Assembly (NCBI GenBank): GCA_018716135.1
Contig: DVKG01000006.1
Span: 124,001-188,000, forward strand
Source of the DNA: Scybalosoma faecavium
GTDB lineage: Bacteria > Bacillota > Clostridia > Christensenellales > Christensenellaceae
DNA: 64,000 bases
Direction: 5' to 3'
Position numbers and translations under genes: made by a program. Below the pieces are notes generated by a model that ran no database searches, was not told the origin of the DNA, and was given only the letters and a program-made list of their open reading frames with translations. Of the stretch, positions 43,634 to 52,463 are shown piece by piece (the first letter of the stretch is position 1; each line of letters begins with the position of its first letter).

Positions 43634-44227
43634 TCATCTCAGTTTATCATAATCGAAATCGCCCTGCGGCCAGTTGCCGATAAACCAGCTTTGGACAGTA
43701 TCTCCATCCGACTCCAGTTCCAACATAATATCTTGATCCTCCAGGACTATGCCGTAATTGCCCCCCATGCTGCCTTCTTCGCCAAAATTAATCCAACCTG
43801 CATCCTTGAGCTTTTTATCAGCTTCTTCCAGTGAATCTCCCACTTCTACACCTGCGGCGACGACGTCCCCCTTCTCAGAGCTGATCATGCTGCATTCATT
43901 GTTCGACGACCACTCGAGATAGAATCCGTCAATCTCATAAGCATTTGAATTCGCCAGAAGCCGAGCTTCTGTCTCTTTCATATTGAGCTTATCTATTAAT
44001 ACGCTCCAGCCTCCGGTTATATAATCCGCCGCGTCAAGCTTATCCGAAGCGGCCGACTCTGCCGGTTCTTCTGACGTCGAAGCAGAATTGACTTCCATGC
44101 TTGCAGTTAAACTTGGTTCCCAAGATTCAGCCGCCGCGCTGCTCTTATTTGAGCTGCATCCCGGCAAAGCCATACACATCGCAGCAAATACAACCGCGAA
44201 AAGTATCGGTATTTTGATGTTCTTCAT
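43634..44227 (-). CDS. Lipoprotein of unknown function
   Basis: 197 aa. Lipobox LPGC with Cys24, then an Ser/Ala/Glu-rich linker (SSNKSSAAAESWEPS...ASTSEEPAESAASD) and one globular domain of about 120 residues (DYITGGWSVLIDKLNMKE...VEVGDSLEEADKKLKDAGWI). A short proline-free linear segment of pattern 'GVEVGDSLEEA' resembles repeats of bacterial beta-lactamase-inhibitor-like (BLIP/SmpA-OmlA) folds, but I cannot place it with confidence. GAGGAG precedes the ATG. It lies on the outer face of the membrane. Not co-transcribed with ruvA because of the terminator-like repeat between them. Confidence 0.7.
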   Translation of the reverse strand: MKNIKIPILFAVVFAAMCMALPGCSSNKSSAAAESWEPSLTASMEVNSASTSEEPAESAASDKLDAADYITGGWSVLIDKLNMKETEARLLANSNAYEIDGFYLEWSSNNECSMISSEKGDVVAAGVEVGDSLEEADKKLKDAGWINFGEEGSMGGNYGIVLEDQDIMLELESDGDTVQSWFIGNWPQGDFDYDKLR

Positions 44228-44343
44228 ATCAGACTCCTCTTATTTTTTATTGTAAATAATACTATTACAGTAGTCTAAACAATATAAAGCATAAAGCAAA
44301 TTTCTGTTGAGATATTCTTCATTACACATTACGCTTTATTTTT

Positions 44344-44390
44344 CAATAAGGGGCGCCGCCCCGTCATTCAACAAGTGTTCACGGTTATAA
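44344..44390. repeat. Dispersed GC-rich intergenic repeat, copy 4 (reference copy) plus 14-mer
   Basis: CAATAAGGGGCGCCGCCC then CGTCATTCAAC: GGGGCGCCGCCCC-type palindrome with AATAAGG and GTCATT ends, followed by TGTTCACGGTTATA (44376-44389), which recurs exactly at 62027-62040. Confidence 0.65.
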
Positions 44391-44494
44391 TACATCTCCG
44401 CAAACAGCGTGTCAAGGATATGAGCATCCTGCGCCAATATTTTGTTATTCTTCTTCGCATACAAAATATTGCTACATAAACAGTATGCGCCGCT

Positions 44495-44523
44495 TGCTCA
44501 TAAAAAAATTGTGTGCTACAATC
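44495..44523 (+). promoter_or_regulatory. Promoter for second MATE gene
   Basis: TTGCTC (44495-44500), exactly 17 bases, TACAAT (44518-44523), 28 bases before the ATG. Confidence 0.65.
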
Positions 44524-44550
44524 GTTTTGGAAGCGTATCTGGAGGTGCAA

Positions 44551-45909
44551 ATGAGATTTTCCCGCGACAAAAACTTTTACAAAACACTGCTCGCTCTGGC
44601 ATTGCCTATTGCTTTGCAGGACTTAATAAAATTCGGACTGAACATGGCCGATAACCTCATGGTCGGACGATTGGGAGAGACCGCGCTTTCCGCCGTTTCT
44701 ATAGCCAACCAACCGTTCTTTTTGTTTTCTCTGATAAGCTTTGGTCTTGCCAGCGGAGGCTCTGTCCTCGTCGCTCAGTATTACGGAAAGCAAGAAAACC
44801 GAGCCATCAGCCCGATTTTCTCTATTGCTCTTATAATCGCGCTTTGCGCAAGCGTAATCTGCGGAACTATTGTTTTGCTCTTTCCTGAGAGCATAATGAG
44901 CATCTTCGTCCCCGGAGAGCCTGACGTAATAGCGCTGGGCGCTAAATACCTGCGTATAGTCAGCATAACATATTTTACATACGGTCTGAGCAACACTATT
45001 ATACTTCTTCTGCGCGGCGTCGAGCTTGTACGTCCAACTTTGATAATAAACATTATTTCGTTTTTTATCAACGTCGCACTTAACTGGGTTCTCATATTCG
45101 GAAAGCTTGGCGCTCCTGCTTTAGGCGTCGAAGGCGCGGCTATAGCAACCGTCGCCGCGCGTCTTTTTGACGTAATTGCAATAATGATATACATTCTGCG
45201 TATAGATAAAAAGCTTAACTTTAATCTGCGCGATCTTTTCAGCCCAAACCGAAAGCTCTTTCCTGATTTTGTCAAGTACAGTATACCCGTAACTTTGAAT
45301 GAGACCATGTGGGGGCTGGGTATACTCATGATTAGCGTGGTGCTCGGCAGAATGGGACAGGAAGCTGTCTCTGCCGCAAGCATAGCGAACGTAATGCAGC
45401 AGATCGGTTCCGTAATGCTCTTTGGCATATCAGGCGCGGCGGCTGTACTGACAGGCAAAGAAATCGGCCGCGGGAACAAAGAGCTGGCCAAGACCAATGC
45501 AAATACCATGCTCATAGTCGTACTCATAATAGGCGCAATAATGGGCGGACTGCTCTTTGTTCTCAAGCCTGCGATACTAAATATGTACACGCTCGAGGCT
45601 TCCACTGTCCAAATCGCCGGCCAAATGCTAAACGCAACCTCCGCATATTTGCTTCTCGATTCCGTATGCTCTGTCTGGATGGTAGGTATTTTCCGAGGAG
45701 GCGGCGACACTCGATTTGCGGTACTTATCGACGTACTCACACTCTGGTTCTTCTCCATTCCCATAGGGTGGATATGCGGTCTTGTATTGCACATGCCCAC
45801 CGCCCTGACGTACATCGCGCTGAAGCTGGACATACCCGCGCGCCTGATAGTCTGCGCATTCAGATACAGAACGGGAAAATGGCTGCGCGATGTAACACGC
45901 GAGCTCTAG
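44551..45909 (+). CDS. MATE-family multidrug efflux transporter 2
   Basis: 452 aa from the ATG at 44551 (TGGAGGTG upstream); a longer frame from 44485 covers the promoter and is rejected. Twelve membrane helices; it opens with FYKTLLALALPIALQDLIKFGLNMADNLMVGRLGE, and has the family's GGSVLVAQYYG. It is not a close copy of the MATE at 36536, so the region carries two different pumps. Divergent from the lipoprotein gene, 61 bases upstream of the polysaccharide deacetylase on the same strand. Confidence 0.93.
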   Translation: MRFSRDKNFYKTLLALALPIALQDLIKFGLNMADNLMVGRLGETALSAVSIANQPFFLFSLISFGLASGGSVLVAQYYGKQENRAISPIFSIALIIALCASVICGTIVLLFPESIMSIFVPGEPDVIALGAKYLRIVSITYFTYGLSNTIILLLRGVELVRPTLIINIISFFINVALNWVLIFGKLGAPALGVEGAAIATVAARLFDVIAIMIYILRIDKKLNFNLRDLFSPNRKLFPDFVKYSIPVTLNETMWGLGILMISVVLGRMGQEAVSAASIANVMQQIGSVMLFGISGAAAVLTGKEIGRGNKELAKTNANTMLIVVLIIGAIMGGLLFVLKPAILNMYTLEASTVQIAGQMLNATSAYLLLDSVCSVWMVGIFRGGGDTRFAVLIDVLTLWFFSIPIGWICGLVLHMPTALTYIALKLDIPARLIVCAFRYRTGKWLRDVTREL

Positions 45910-45970
45910 CATATTTTTCCTGCAAATTGCGTATAATTGCTATACTATAACAGCAGCAAGGAGCAGGAAT

Positions 45971-46774
45971 ATGAAGCATAATCTGGCAATAGGCGGATGC
46001 GTATTCGCATTATTCGCGATAGCTACCGCCCTTGTATATTTCACTTTGTCCCCCGTCGCTATGCTGACGACGGCTCAAAACAAAACCGCCGGCTACAATT
46101 GGTATTTCAAGCCTCGCGACGACGGACTTCAGCCTACAGTAGCGGACGACGCGCCTTTCATAGACAGCTACGACGTATACTGTCTCGGCAATCCCGGCAG
46201 CAGCAAAATATATCTTACATTTGACGCCGGCTATGAAAACGGGAACACTGAGAAAATACTCAATGTGCTCAAGGCCAAAAATGTACCTGCCGCATTTTTC
46301 GTAACCAAGCATTTCGTCACCAGCGCTCCAAACCTCATAGTGCGCATGAAAGACGAAGGGCATATAGTCGGAAATCACACGGCGGAGCACTCCGACCTGA
46401 CAAAACTGACAGACCCCGCCGACTTTTCCGCCGCTCTGGACGAACTCAACGCAGAGTACAAAGCGCTGACAGGAGAAGATATGCCGAAATATCTTCGTCC
46501 TCCGGAGGGGAAATACTCCCAATACGTCCTTGAAACCGCACAGGAGCTGGGATACAAGACAGTATTTTGGAGCTTCGCATATAAAGACTGGGTAGATGAC
46601 GAGCAGCCCAAACATGAAGAAAGCATAGAAAAGATATGCTCCAGAATGCATAACGGCGCCGTGATCCTACTTCACTCCACATCGGATACCAACGCGGCTA
46701 TACTCGGCGACGTGATAGACAGACTGCGCGAGGGCGGCTATGAATTCGCCAGCCTGGACGAATTTGAAAAATAA
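45971..46774 (+). CDS. Polysaccharide deacetylase, PdaA-like
   Basis: NodB-fold amidase/deacetylase acting on peptidoglycan. 267 aa: N-terminal membrane anchor or signal (residues 7-28), then LTFDAGYENGN (catalytic Asp and metal Asp), NHTAEHS (His metal ligands) and RPPEGKYS (motif 3). Length and the presence of YFKPRDDGLQP at the N-terminus match spore-cortex PdaA, which makes muramic delta-lactam. With spoIIR nearby, a sporulation role is likely. AAGGAGCAGG before the ATG. Confidence 0.88.
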   Translation: MKHNLAIGGCVFALFAIATALVYFTLSPVAMLTTAQNKTAGYNWYFKPRDDGLQPTVADDAPFIDSYDVYCLGNPGSSKIYLTFDAGYENGNTEKILNVLKAKNVPAAFFVTKHFVTSAPNLIVRMKDEGHIVGNHTAEHSDLTKLTDPADFSAALDELNAEYKALTGEDMPKYLRPPEGKYSQYVLETAQELGYKTVFWSFAYKDWVDDEQPKHEESIEKICSRMHNGAVILLHSTSDTNAAILGDVIDRLREGGYEFASLDEFEK

Positions 46775-46804
46775 AATTTAAACTCACAAAAGGAAGCAAC
46801 ACAC

Positions 46805-48286
46805 ATGGAACGAAGCAGCGGAATATTATTACATATATCGTCTCTCCCATCGCCTCACGGCATAGGCACTTTCGGCAAAGCAGCATACCACTTTGCGGAT
46901 TTTCTGCACGAGGCCGGTCAGAGCTACTGGCAGATACTCCCAACGTGCATAGCCGGAGCAGGCGGATCACCATATCAGTCTATATCTGCTTTTGCATGTA
47001 ATCCTTACTTTATAGACATGGATATACTCGAAGATGAAGGTCTTCTGGAAAAAGGCGAAGCCGCAAGGCTTTGCCGTACCGCAAAAGAGGACAGGCTGGA
47101 TATGCTCTCTGTCGCCGAATCGCGCAATATTCTTCTTTCTCATGCTTTTCAAAACGCAGACGCTTCTCTAAAAAAAGAAGCAGAAGAGTTCGCAGCGTCG
47201 CAAAGCTGGATAAATGATTTTGCATTATTCTGCGCTGCAAAGGAGCATTTTAACGAAAAAGCATGGACAGATTGGGAGGATAAAAATCTACGCGCTCATA
47301 CTCATGAGTCTATTGAAAAATACAACGAGCTTTTATCAGACAGAATAGCATATCACAAATTTTTACAGTTCCTCTGTTTTAAACAATGGGCTAAGCTAAA
47401 AACTTATGTGAACTCTCTCGGCATACGCATAATAGGCGATATTCCAATATACGTATCCTCTGATTCCGCTGACGTTTGGGCGCATCAGGACGAATTCCTG
47501 CTGGACAAAGACGGCAGACCTTCCCTCGTAGCAGGCGTTCCTCCGGATTATTTTTCAAAAGACGGTCAGCTCTGGGGCAATCCCCTCTACAACTGGGACA
47601 CGATGAAAGCAAACGGCTACAAATGGTGGATAGACAGAATCGGAGCCGCGTCTCGCTTTGCAGACGTAATCCGAATAGATCATTTTCGCGGGCTGTCTAC
47701 CTATTGGGCCGTACCCGCCGACGCAAAAACCGCCGCGACAGGAGAATGGCGCCGCGGCCCGGGGATTGAATTCGTCCGCACTATACTCGGCTGGTTTAAA
47801 GACGTGCGCTTTATCGCAGAGGATCTCGGCGATCTGACGCCTGACGTATACGAGCTTCTGCATGAAAGCGGACTGCCCGGCATGAAGGTACTGCAATTCG
47901 CATTCAACAATCCGAGCGACCACAGCTTCCTGCCGCATATGAGCGAGACAAACAGCGTCTACTACACGGGAACGCATGACAACGATACACTTCTTGGATG
48001 GCTGGACAGCACAGACAGTCAGATTTACGAGTACGCTAAAGCATACATGGGCTTGAACGAGGACGAGGGCGCAGATTGGGGAATGATACGCACTGCGATG
48101 AGCAGCCGCTCAGATTTGGCTATTTTCCAGATGCAGGACTTTCTGGGATTGGACACAACCGCCCGAATGAATACTCCCGCTACTTTAGAAGGCAACTGGC
48201 AATGGCGCATGAAGAAAGGCGCAGACTCCCCTGAGCTCGCAAGGCGCATATTCTCCTTGAGTAAAATGTTCGACAGAACCAAATAA
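46805..48286 (+). CDS. malQ: 4-alpha-glucanotransferase (amylomaltase)
   Basis: GH77 enzyme that transfers maltodextrin chains. 493 aa, full length. ERSSGILLHISSLPSPHGIGTFG at the start, DIPIYVSSDSADVWAHQ, the nucleophile in VIRIDHFRGLSTYW, EDLGDLTPDV (acid/base Glu) and YYTGTHDNDTLLGW. It is 30 bases behind the deacetylase and AAAGGAAG precedes the ATG. It suggests maltodextrin or glycogen use; no other glycogen gene is in the window. Confidence 0.97.
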   Translation: MERSSGILLHISSLPSPHGIGTFGKAAYHFADFLHEAGQSYWQILPTCIAGAGGSPYQSISAFACNPYFIDMDILEDEGLLEKGEAARLCRTAKEDRLDMLSVAESRNILLSHAFQNADASLKKEAEEFAASQSWINDFALFCAAKEHFNEKAWTDWEDKNLRAHTHESIEKYNELLSDRIAYHKFLQFLCFKQWAKLKTYVNSLGIRIIGDIPIYVSSDSADVWAHQDEFLLDKDGRPSLVAGVPPDYFSKDGQLWGNPLYNWDTMKANGYKWWIDRIGAASRFADVIRIDHFRGLSTYWAVPADAKTAATGEWRRGPGIEFVRTILGWFKDVRFIAEDLGDLTPDVYELLHESGLPGMKVLQFAFNNPSDHSFLPHMSETNSVYYTGTHDNDTLLGWLDSTDSQIYEYAKAYMGLNEDEGADWGMIRTAMSSRSDLAIFQMQDFLGLDTTARMNTPATLEGNWQWRMKKGADSPELARRIFSLSKMFDRTK

Positions 48287-48326
48287 AGGGTTTACAAATC
48301 ATAGCAATTAGCTATATAATTATCGC

Positions 48327-49196
48327 ATGATAAATTTTAAAGAGATTACACTCGACGTAAGAGACGAATATTGCAAAAGATACGGACACAGTAAAATTTC
48401 ATATTACAGATTTGCAGTCATATATATGTGGCGCAACGACCTTAACTATCGCTACACCATAGTAGACGACGCCTTCTGCATATTCTCCTTCATGCCGGGT
48501 AAGCCGACCTACTGCATGTATCCTCAAGGGGGATGCAACGCGGCTAAAGTTATAAACACTATTTTAGACGAGCTTGGCGAAGTTGTATTCGAACCGCTGG
48601 ATAAGGACATGGTAAAGGAATTGGAGGAGGCATGTCCCGGAAAATTCGAATTTATACCTCAGCGCGATTTTTACGACTATGTATATGATGCAGAGAAATT
48701 ACGCACACTCTCCGGCAAAAAGCTGCACAGCAAACGCAACCACGCAAACAGATTTGAAGCTGACAACAACTGGGAATATATATCTCTCACCTCTGAGAAT
48801 CTGGACGTGTGCCGCCCTGTAATCGACGCATGGTTTTCGCGCCATGAAGACGACGGCTCGCTGGACGAACGCACGGCTATACTCGAACTGCTGAGCAACT
48901 TTGACGCTCTAAAGCTAAAAGGAGCCGCCATCACAGTGGGAATGCGGGTAGTCGCCTTCACCATAGGCGAATACATGAGCGAAGATACCGCGCACATTAT
49001 CATTGAAAAAGCCGACACGGACTACAGCGGAGCATACGCATTCATTAACCGCGAATTTCTCCGCAGAGAGTTCCCCGATGTGAAATACGTAGACCGCGAA
49101 GAGGACATGGGCATGGAGGGGCTGCGCAAATCCAAATTGTCTTACCAACCCATTAGTCTTGGCGAGGTCTTTACAGCTAAACTCAAAAACAACTGA
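48327..49196 (+). CDS. DUF2156 protein (phosphatidylglycerol lysyltransferase C-terminal domain-like)
   Basis: 289 aa of the DUF2156/LPG_synthase_C type: FKEITLDVRDEYCKRYGHSKISYYRFAVIYMWRN, KKLHSKRNHANRFEADNNWEY, AFTIGEYMSEDTAHIIIEKADTDYSGAYAFINREF and YVDREEDMGMEGLRKSKLSYQP. No membrane flippase domain, so it is a soluble acyl/aminoacyl-transferase-like protein. In Clostridia such proteins occur alone; the substrate is unknown. It sits 40 bases behind malQ. An imperfect terminator follows at 49210-49249. Confidence 0.87.
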   Translation: MINFKEITLDVRDEYCKRYGHSKISYYRFAVIYMWRNDLNYRYTIVDDAFCIFSFMPGKPTYCMYPQGGCNAAKVINTILDELGEVVFEPLDKDMVKELEEACPGKFEFIPQRDFYDYVYDAEKLRTLSGKKLHSKRNHANRFEADNNWEYISLTSENLDVCRPVIDAWFSRHEDDGSLDERTAILELLSNFDALKLKGAAITVGMRVVAFTIGEYMSEDTAHIIIEKADTDYSGAYAFINREFLRREFPDVKYVDREEDMGMEGLRKSKLSYQPISLGEVFTAKLKNN

Positions 49197-49209
49197 ACAT
49201 AAACATAAT

Positions 49210-49252
49210 AAAAAGCGCAGTTTTTACTCTAAAAAGAACTGTGCTTTTTATG
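49210..49252. terminator. Terminator after the DUF2156 gene
   Basis: AAAAGCGCAGTT (49211-49222) pairs with AACTGTGCTTTT (49237-49248; one G-U), A and T tracts on both sides. Confidence 0.75.
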
Positions 49253-49303
49253 TATACTTTCCCTTCTATGCGTCAATAATTATCCACGAACGGAGGGAAT
49301 AAC

Positions 49304-49822
49304 ATGAAACAAAGACGAATAACGTGCGCAGTTTGCGCAATAATCATATCAATATTTACAATAATGCTTGTTCATTCCGGCTCAGGGCCTTTAAGACTGC
49401 ACATAATGGCAAACAGCGACAGTGAACAGGATCAGAACGTAAAGCTCCTTGTGCGCGACGCGATTCTCGAATACACTTCTGACGACATACTGCAGACAGG
49501 AGGAAAGCTCGGCGCAGAAAAATATGTCTCAGATCACCTCGACGAAATAGTAGCCGTAGCCAACGAAACTCTGAGTGAAAACGGCTTTGACTACACCGCA
49601 ACGGCTAATATGGGCGTTTATGATTTCCCCGACAGGACATATTCCGGAGTTCTATATCCGGCGGGTAAATACGACGCTCTAAGAATAACTCTGGGAGAAG
49701 GCGATGGACACAATTGGTGGTGCGTTATGTTTCCTCCTCTCTGTATAGTAGACACAAAAGCACAATCCGGAGAAACTGTGGAATACCGCTCTGCCATATG
49801 GGATCTGATAACCGGAATATAA
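49304..49822 (+). CDS. spoIIR: Stage II sporulation protein R
   Basis: Forespore-made signal protein that triggers SpoIIGA to activate sigma-E in the mother cell. 172 aa with an N-terminal signal/anchor (residues 8-24) and the family motif RLHIMANSDSEQDQNVKLLVRDAILEY. The C-terminal half (GDGHNWWCVMFPPLCIVD) is also conserved. It marks the genome as spore-forming. CGGAGGG before the ATG. The usual sigma-F promoter could not be read with confidence. Alone between two terminators. Confidence 0.92.
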   Translation: MKQRRITCAVCAIIISIFTIMLVHSGSGPLRLHIMANSDSEQDQNVKLLVRDAILEYTSDDILQTGGKLGAEKYVSDHLDEIVAVANETLSENGFDYTATANMGVYDFPDRTYSGVLYPAGKYDALRITLGEGDGHNWWCVMFPPLCIVDTKAQSGETVEYRSAIWDLITGI

Positions 49823-49857
49823 ATATCAATAGCTGAATTACGAGCAGCGAAATAAAA

Positions 49858-49904
49858 AAACGCGGATAATCGGGACTGATATGCTCCCCATTCCGCGTCT
49901 TTTA
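49858..49904. terminator. Bidirectional terminator between spoIIR and the foldase gene
   Basis: ACGCGGA (49860-49866) pairs with TCCGCGT (49892-49898), with inner GGGA/TCCC pairing; flanked by A7 and TTTT. Confidence 0.75.
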
Positions 49905-49921
49905 ATGATTAATTTTGTATT

Positions 49922-51265
49922 CTAGTTAGAAGCCGATGCCTCGGCGCTCTCGGAAGCCTCCGCCGCCACACTCGCCGCTGCTTCAGCGCTTGCGCTCGCT
50001 TCAGACTCAGCGCTCTCGGAAGCCTCAGCGCCGGCAGTCTCAGTCTCGTACACTTCGGGGAAGGTCTCGACCTTCATTTCGTCCTTCCAGCTGTTGCATG
50101 TATTATAGAACTCCTCGCTCTTTTTATCTTCCAGCAGGCTCTCTGAAATTTCGTCCTTTACCTTATCCAGATCTACCGCGCCCGCTTTTACATCGCTGGC
50201 ATAGTAGAGTATATAGCATCCGCTGTCCGTCATAATGGGCTCGGAAACATCGCCCAGTTTCTTCAGAGACATCGCTGCTTTAACATAAGCTTCGTCATAC
50301 GTACTTTCAATCCCGTCTACAACTACATACATCGTGCTGTCGGAATTTTCCTGTTCGGAAAGAGCATCGGCAAAAGTCTTTCCCTCTGTGAGTTCTTTAT
50401 AGAGGCTATTTGCCTCGTCCTCTATGTTATCCTGAGCAGTTTTTACAGCTTTGGCAAGAGCATCCTCATCGCTGCTGTCTACATTCGAGATAGCTTCCTG
50501 ATCCTCATCTGTGAAAGGAATGAGAATCTGCTGCACCTTGCGCGCGCCTTCAGGATTCCAGTATATCGTGCTTCCGTAGCGGCACATTGTTGCATAATAA
50601 TCCATGTCGGAGCCAAATGTGCTCTTGTCCTCTTCTACTCTGGTGTTGTATTCTTCTTCTATGTCGTCATCGGATACAGTTATATCTTTCGTATACTCTT
50701 CGTAAAGCTTATCCGCAACTACTTCGTCCTTCTTGAGCTGTATTATTCTATCGCGCGTATAGTCGTTCTCTTCCATATACTCGTTCAGAAGCTTCTCGCC
50801 CTCTTTGTCCGCTTCTTCTTCAGATAAATCAGAATTCTCACTTTGCGCCTGGCTTACAAAAGTCTCGCGCCAAGAGCTTATAAGTTCATCGGCGTATGTT
50901 TCAATTTCAGAAATTTCATCATCAGTGAGATTATCGTAATAACCAAGCTGTTCACCCTTAACAACGCGCACCTGTTCTAATATCAAAGCATTCATAAGCT
51001 GCTCTCTAAGCGTGCTCACTGTCTCAGACTGCGACTCATCATCTCGGCTTATGCCGTAATAATAGTTCAAATAATAATCCAGCGTATTATTCAGAGTCCC
51101 AAGTGTTATCTCTTTATCCTCTACCGTAGCTACTACTAGATTATCGTTTGAGGAATCTGACGAACTGCTGCTCGTTCCCGATGTGTTGTATGAGCTGGCA
51201 CATCCCGCAAAAGCAAAACACGCGCAAAGCGCAGCAGAGAGTAAAGTGATTAGTTTTCTTTTCAT
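49922..51265 (-). CDS. PrsA/SurA-like lipoprotein foldase
   Basis: 447 aa. Lipoprotein signal ending CFAFAGC, a Ser-rich linker, an N-terminal SurA-like helical domain (EITLGTLNNTLDYYL...LREQLMNALILEQ) and a parvulin-like domain (KVQQILIPFTDEDQ ... GKTFADALSEQ ... GDVSEPIMTDSGCYILYY). Several usual parvulin catalytic residues are not obvious, so it may be a chaperone rather than an active prolyl isomerase. The last 40 residues are a repetitive Glu/Ala/Ser tail (EASESAESEASASAEAAAS...), a low-complexity extension. It would aid folding of exported proteins, of which this window has many. The TAG lies after the low-complexity tail. Confidence 0.85.
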   Translation of the reverse strand: MKRKLITLLSAALCACFAFAGCASSYNTSGTSSSSSDSSNDNLVVATVEDKEITLGTLNNTLDYYLNYYYGISRDDESQSETVSTLREQLMNALILEQVRVVKGEQLGYYDNLTDDEISEIETYADELISSWRETFVSQAQSENSDLSEEEADKEGEKLLNEYMEENDYTRDRIIQLKKDEVVADKLYEEYTKDITVSDDDIEEEYNTRVEEDKSTFGSDMDYYATMCRYGSTIYWNPEGARKVQQILIPFTDEDQEAISNVDSSDEDALAKAVKTAQDNIEDEANSLYKELTEGKTFADALSEQENSDSTMYVVVDGIESTYDEAYVKAAMSLKKLGDVSEPIMTDSGCYILYYASDVKAGAVDLDKVKDEISESLLEDKKSEEFYNTCNSWKDEMKVETFPEVYETETAGAEASESAESEASASAEAAASVAAEASESAEASASN

Positions 51266-51400
51266 CTGGTTGGTCCTTTCCTGCCGAAACGTACTGCGGC
51301 GTAAATTCTAAATCAACTGTGCTAGTAAGTGTACCACAGCAATATGAAAGAGGCGTGAATCCTATTTGTAGATTGCAAATCATACCGTTTCCAATGCGAC

Positions 51401-51443
51401 AAAAAGTCAAGCGAAGCTATGAGCTTCACTTGACTTTTTCGTT
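51401..51443. terminator. Strong bidirectional terminator
   Basis: AAAAAGTCAAGCGAAGCT (51401-51418) and its inverse (51422-51439) form a 17-bp stem with one mismatch. It ends the esterase gene on one side and separates the foldase promoter on the other. Confidence 0.88.
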
Positions 51444-51453
51444 TAATACAATG

Positions 51454-52365
51454 TTACGATAGCGCTTTCTTAAAGAATTTCACCGCTGCTTTTCTATTTT
51501 GTTTAGTAAATAGAGTTCCTTTGGCATGAGTGCCATTTTCCTCAAGCTTCAAAGTTACATCTCCTCCGGCTCGTTTCATTGCCAAAGACATCTCGACCGC
51601 CTGTTTCGCAGGGATAGCCGGATCCTGTTCGCCCTGAATCATGTAAATAGGAACTTTTACATTTTCGGCATACGTTACGGCGCTTGCCTCACGCTTCATC
51701 TTAACGTCTATAGTATAATTTGGCCCCAACAAATTGAGTATTGCAAAAGTCATAGGCGGATTGAAACGGTAGCTTTCACTGTCCTGGAAGTCCGTCGGCG
51801 CAGCTGCAGAGAGCACAGCCTGAACAGATGAGGATTTGTCAGCCCATCCCATGCTCAGGTCTTCAAAATTTTCATCTCCATCAGTCAGAGCGAGCATAAG
51901 AGCGATATACGCGCCTGCCGAATGACCTATTACGCCTATGTTTTCAGCATCGAGATTTAAAACATCCGCATATTCTCTCACAAATCTAACCGCCGCTTTT
52001 GCATCGCGTATGCAGTCCGGGAAAAGAGCTCCGTCTCTTTTCATTCTGTAATCTACAGAAACAAAAGTAAAACCCGCTTTTATATAGTCGTTTCGCACCT
52101 TGTTTATGTCTTTATTTTTTTTATCTCCTCCGTACCAAGATCCTCCGTGAAAATACATTACTACCTTTGACTTGGACGCAACACCCTTAGGTTTGTAAAT
52201 GCTCAATGTTTGAGCGGGGTCGTCGTCTACCGTCCTGCCCTCGACATAACAGTATTCGTATTCTTCATAATCTACTTCTTTTTTTGTTTCTGAGCAGCTC
52301 GCCAGCTGCAGCAAAATTACCACAGTAAGCAAAACGGCGAATGTTTTCTTTAGTCTTATCATCAA
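51454..52365 (-). CDS. Lipoprotein alpha/beta hydrolase (esterase/lipase)
   Basis: 303 aa. Lipobox LASC near Cys24, then a catalytic domain of the hormone-sensitive lipase/carboxylesterase group: oxyanion HGGSWYGG, nucleophile GHSAGAYIAL, Asp in QGEQDPAIP and His in NGTHAKGT. Anchored outside the membrane, it could deacetylate envelope glycans or hydrolyse nutrient esters. Start 52365 with GGAAGGA about 14 bases before; a second in-frame ATG is 3 bases later. Convergent with nothing; the RND gene lies upstream, 98 bases away. Confidence 0.87.
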   Translation of the reverse strand: MMIRLKKTFAVLLTVVILLQLASCSETKKEVDYEEYEYCYVEGRTVDDDPAQTLSIYKPKGVASKSKVVMYFHGGSWYGGDKKNKDINKVRNDYIKAGFTFVSVDYRMKRDGALFPDCIRDAKAAVRFVREYADVLNLDAENIGVIGHSAGAYIALMLALTDGDENFEDLSMGWADKSSSVQAVLSAAAPTDFQDSESYRFNPPMTFAILNLLGPNYTIDVKMKREASAVTYAENVKVPIYMIQGEQDPAIPAKQAVEMSLAMKRAGGDVTLKLEENGTHAKGTLFTKQNRKAAVKFFKKALS

Positions 52366-52463
52366 GGTCTTGCATTCCTTCCAGATTTTTTTCCTTTACG
52401 AGCTATATTTTATAGCATTTTGCAAGAAACGTCAATAGTATAGACCGATAGTTTACACTGCAT

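Larger units (their letters stand above)
44228..44550. other. Intergenic region with repeat and MATE promoter
   Basis: Divergent gap without a gene. It holds the best copy of the dispersed repeat (44344-44367), the shared 14-mer (44376-44389) and the promoter for the second MATE gene (44495-44523). Confidence 0.7.

Noticed and set aside
49250..49303. Sigma-F promoter for spoIIR
   Set aside because: A GTATA is present but the -10-like half does not match the GGnAnAnTW pattern well enough to call.
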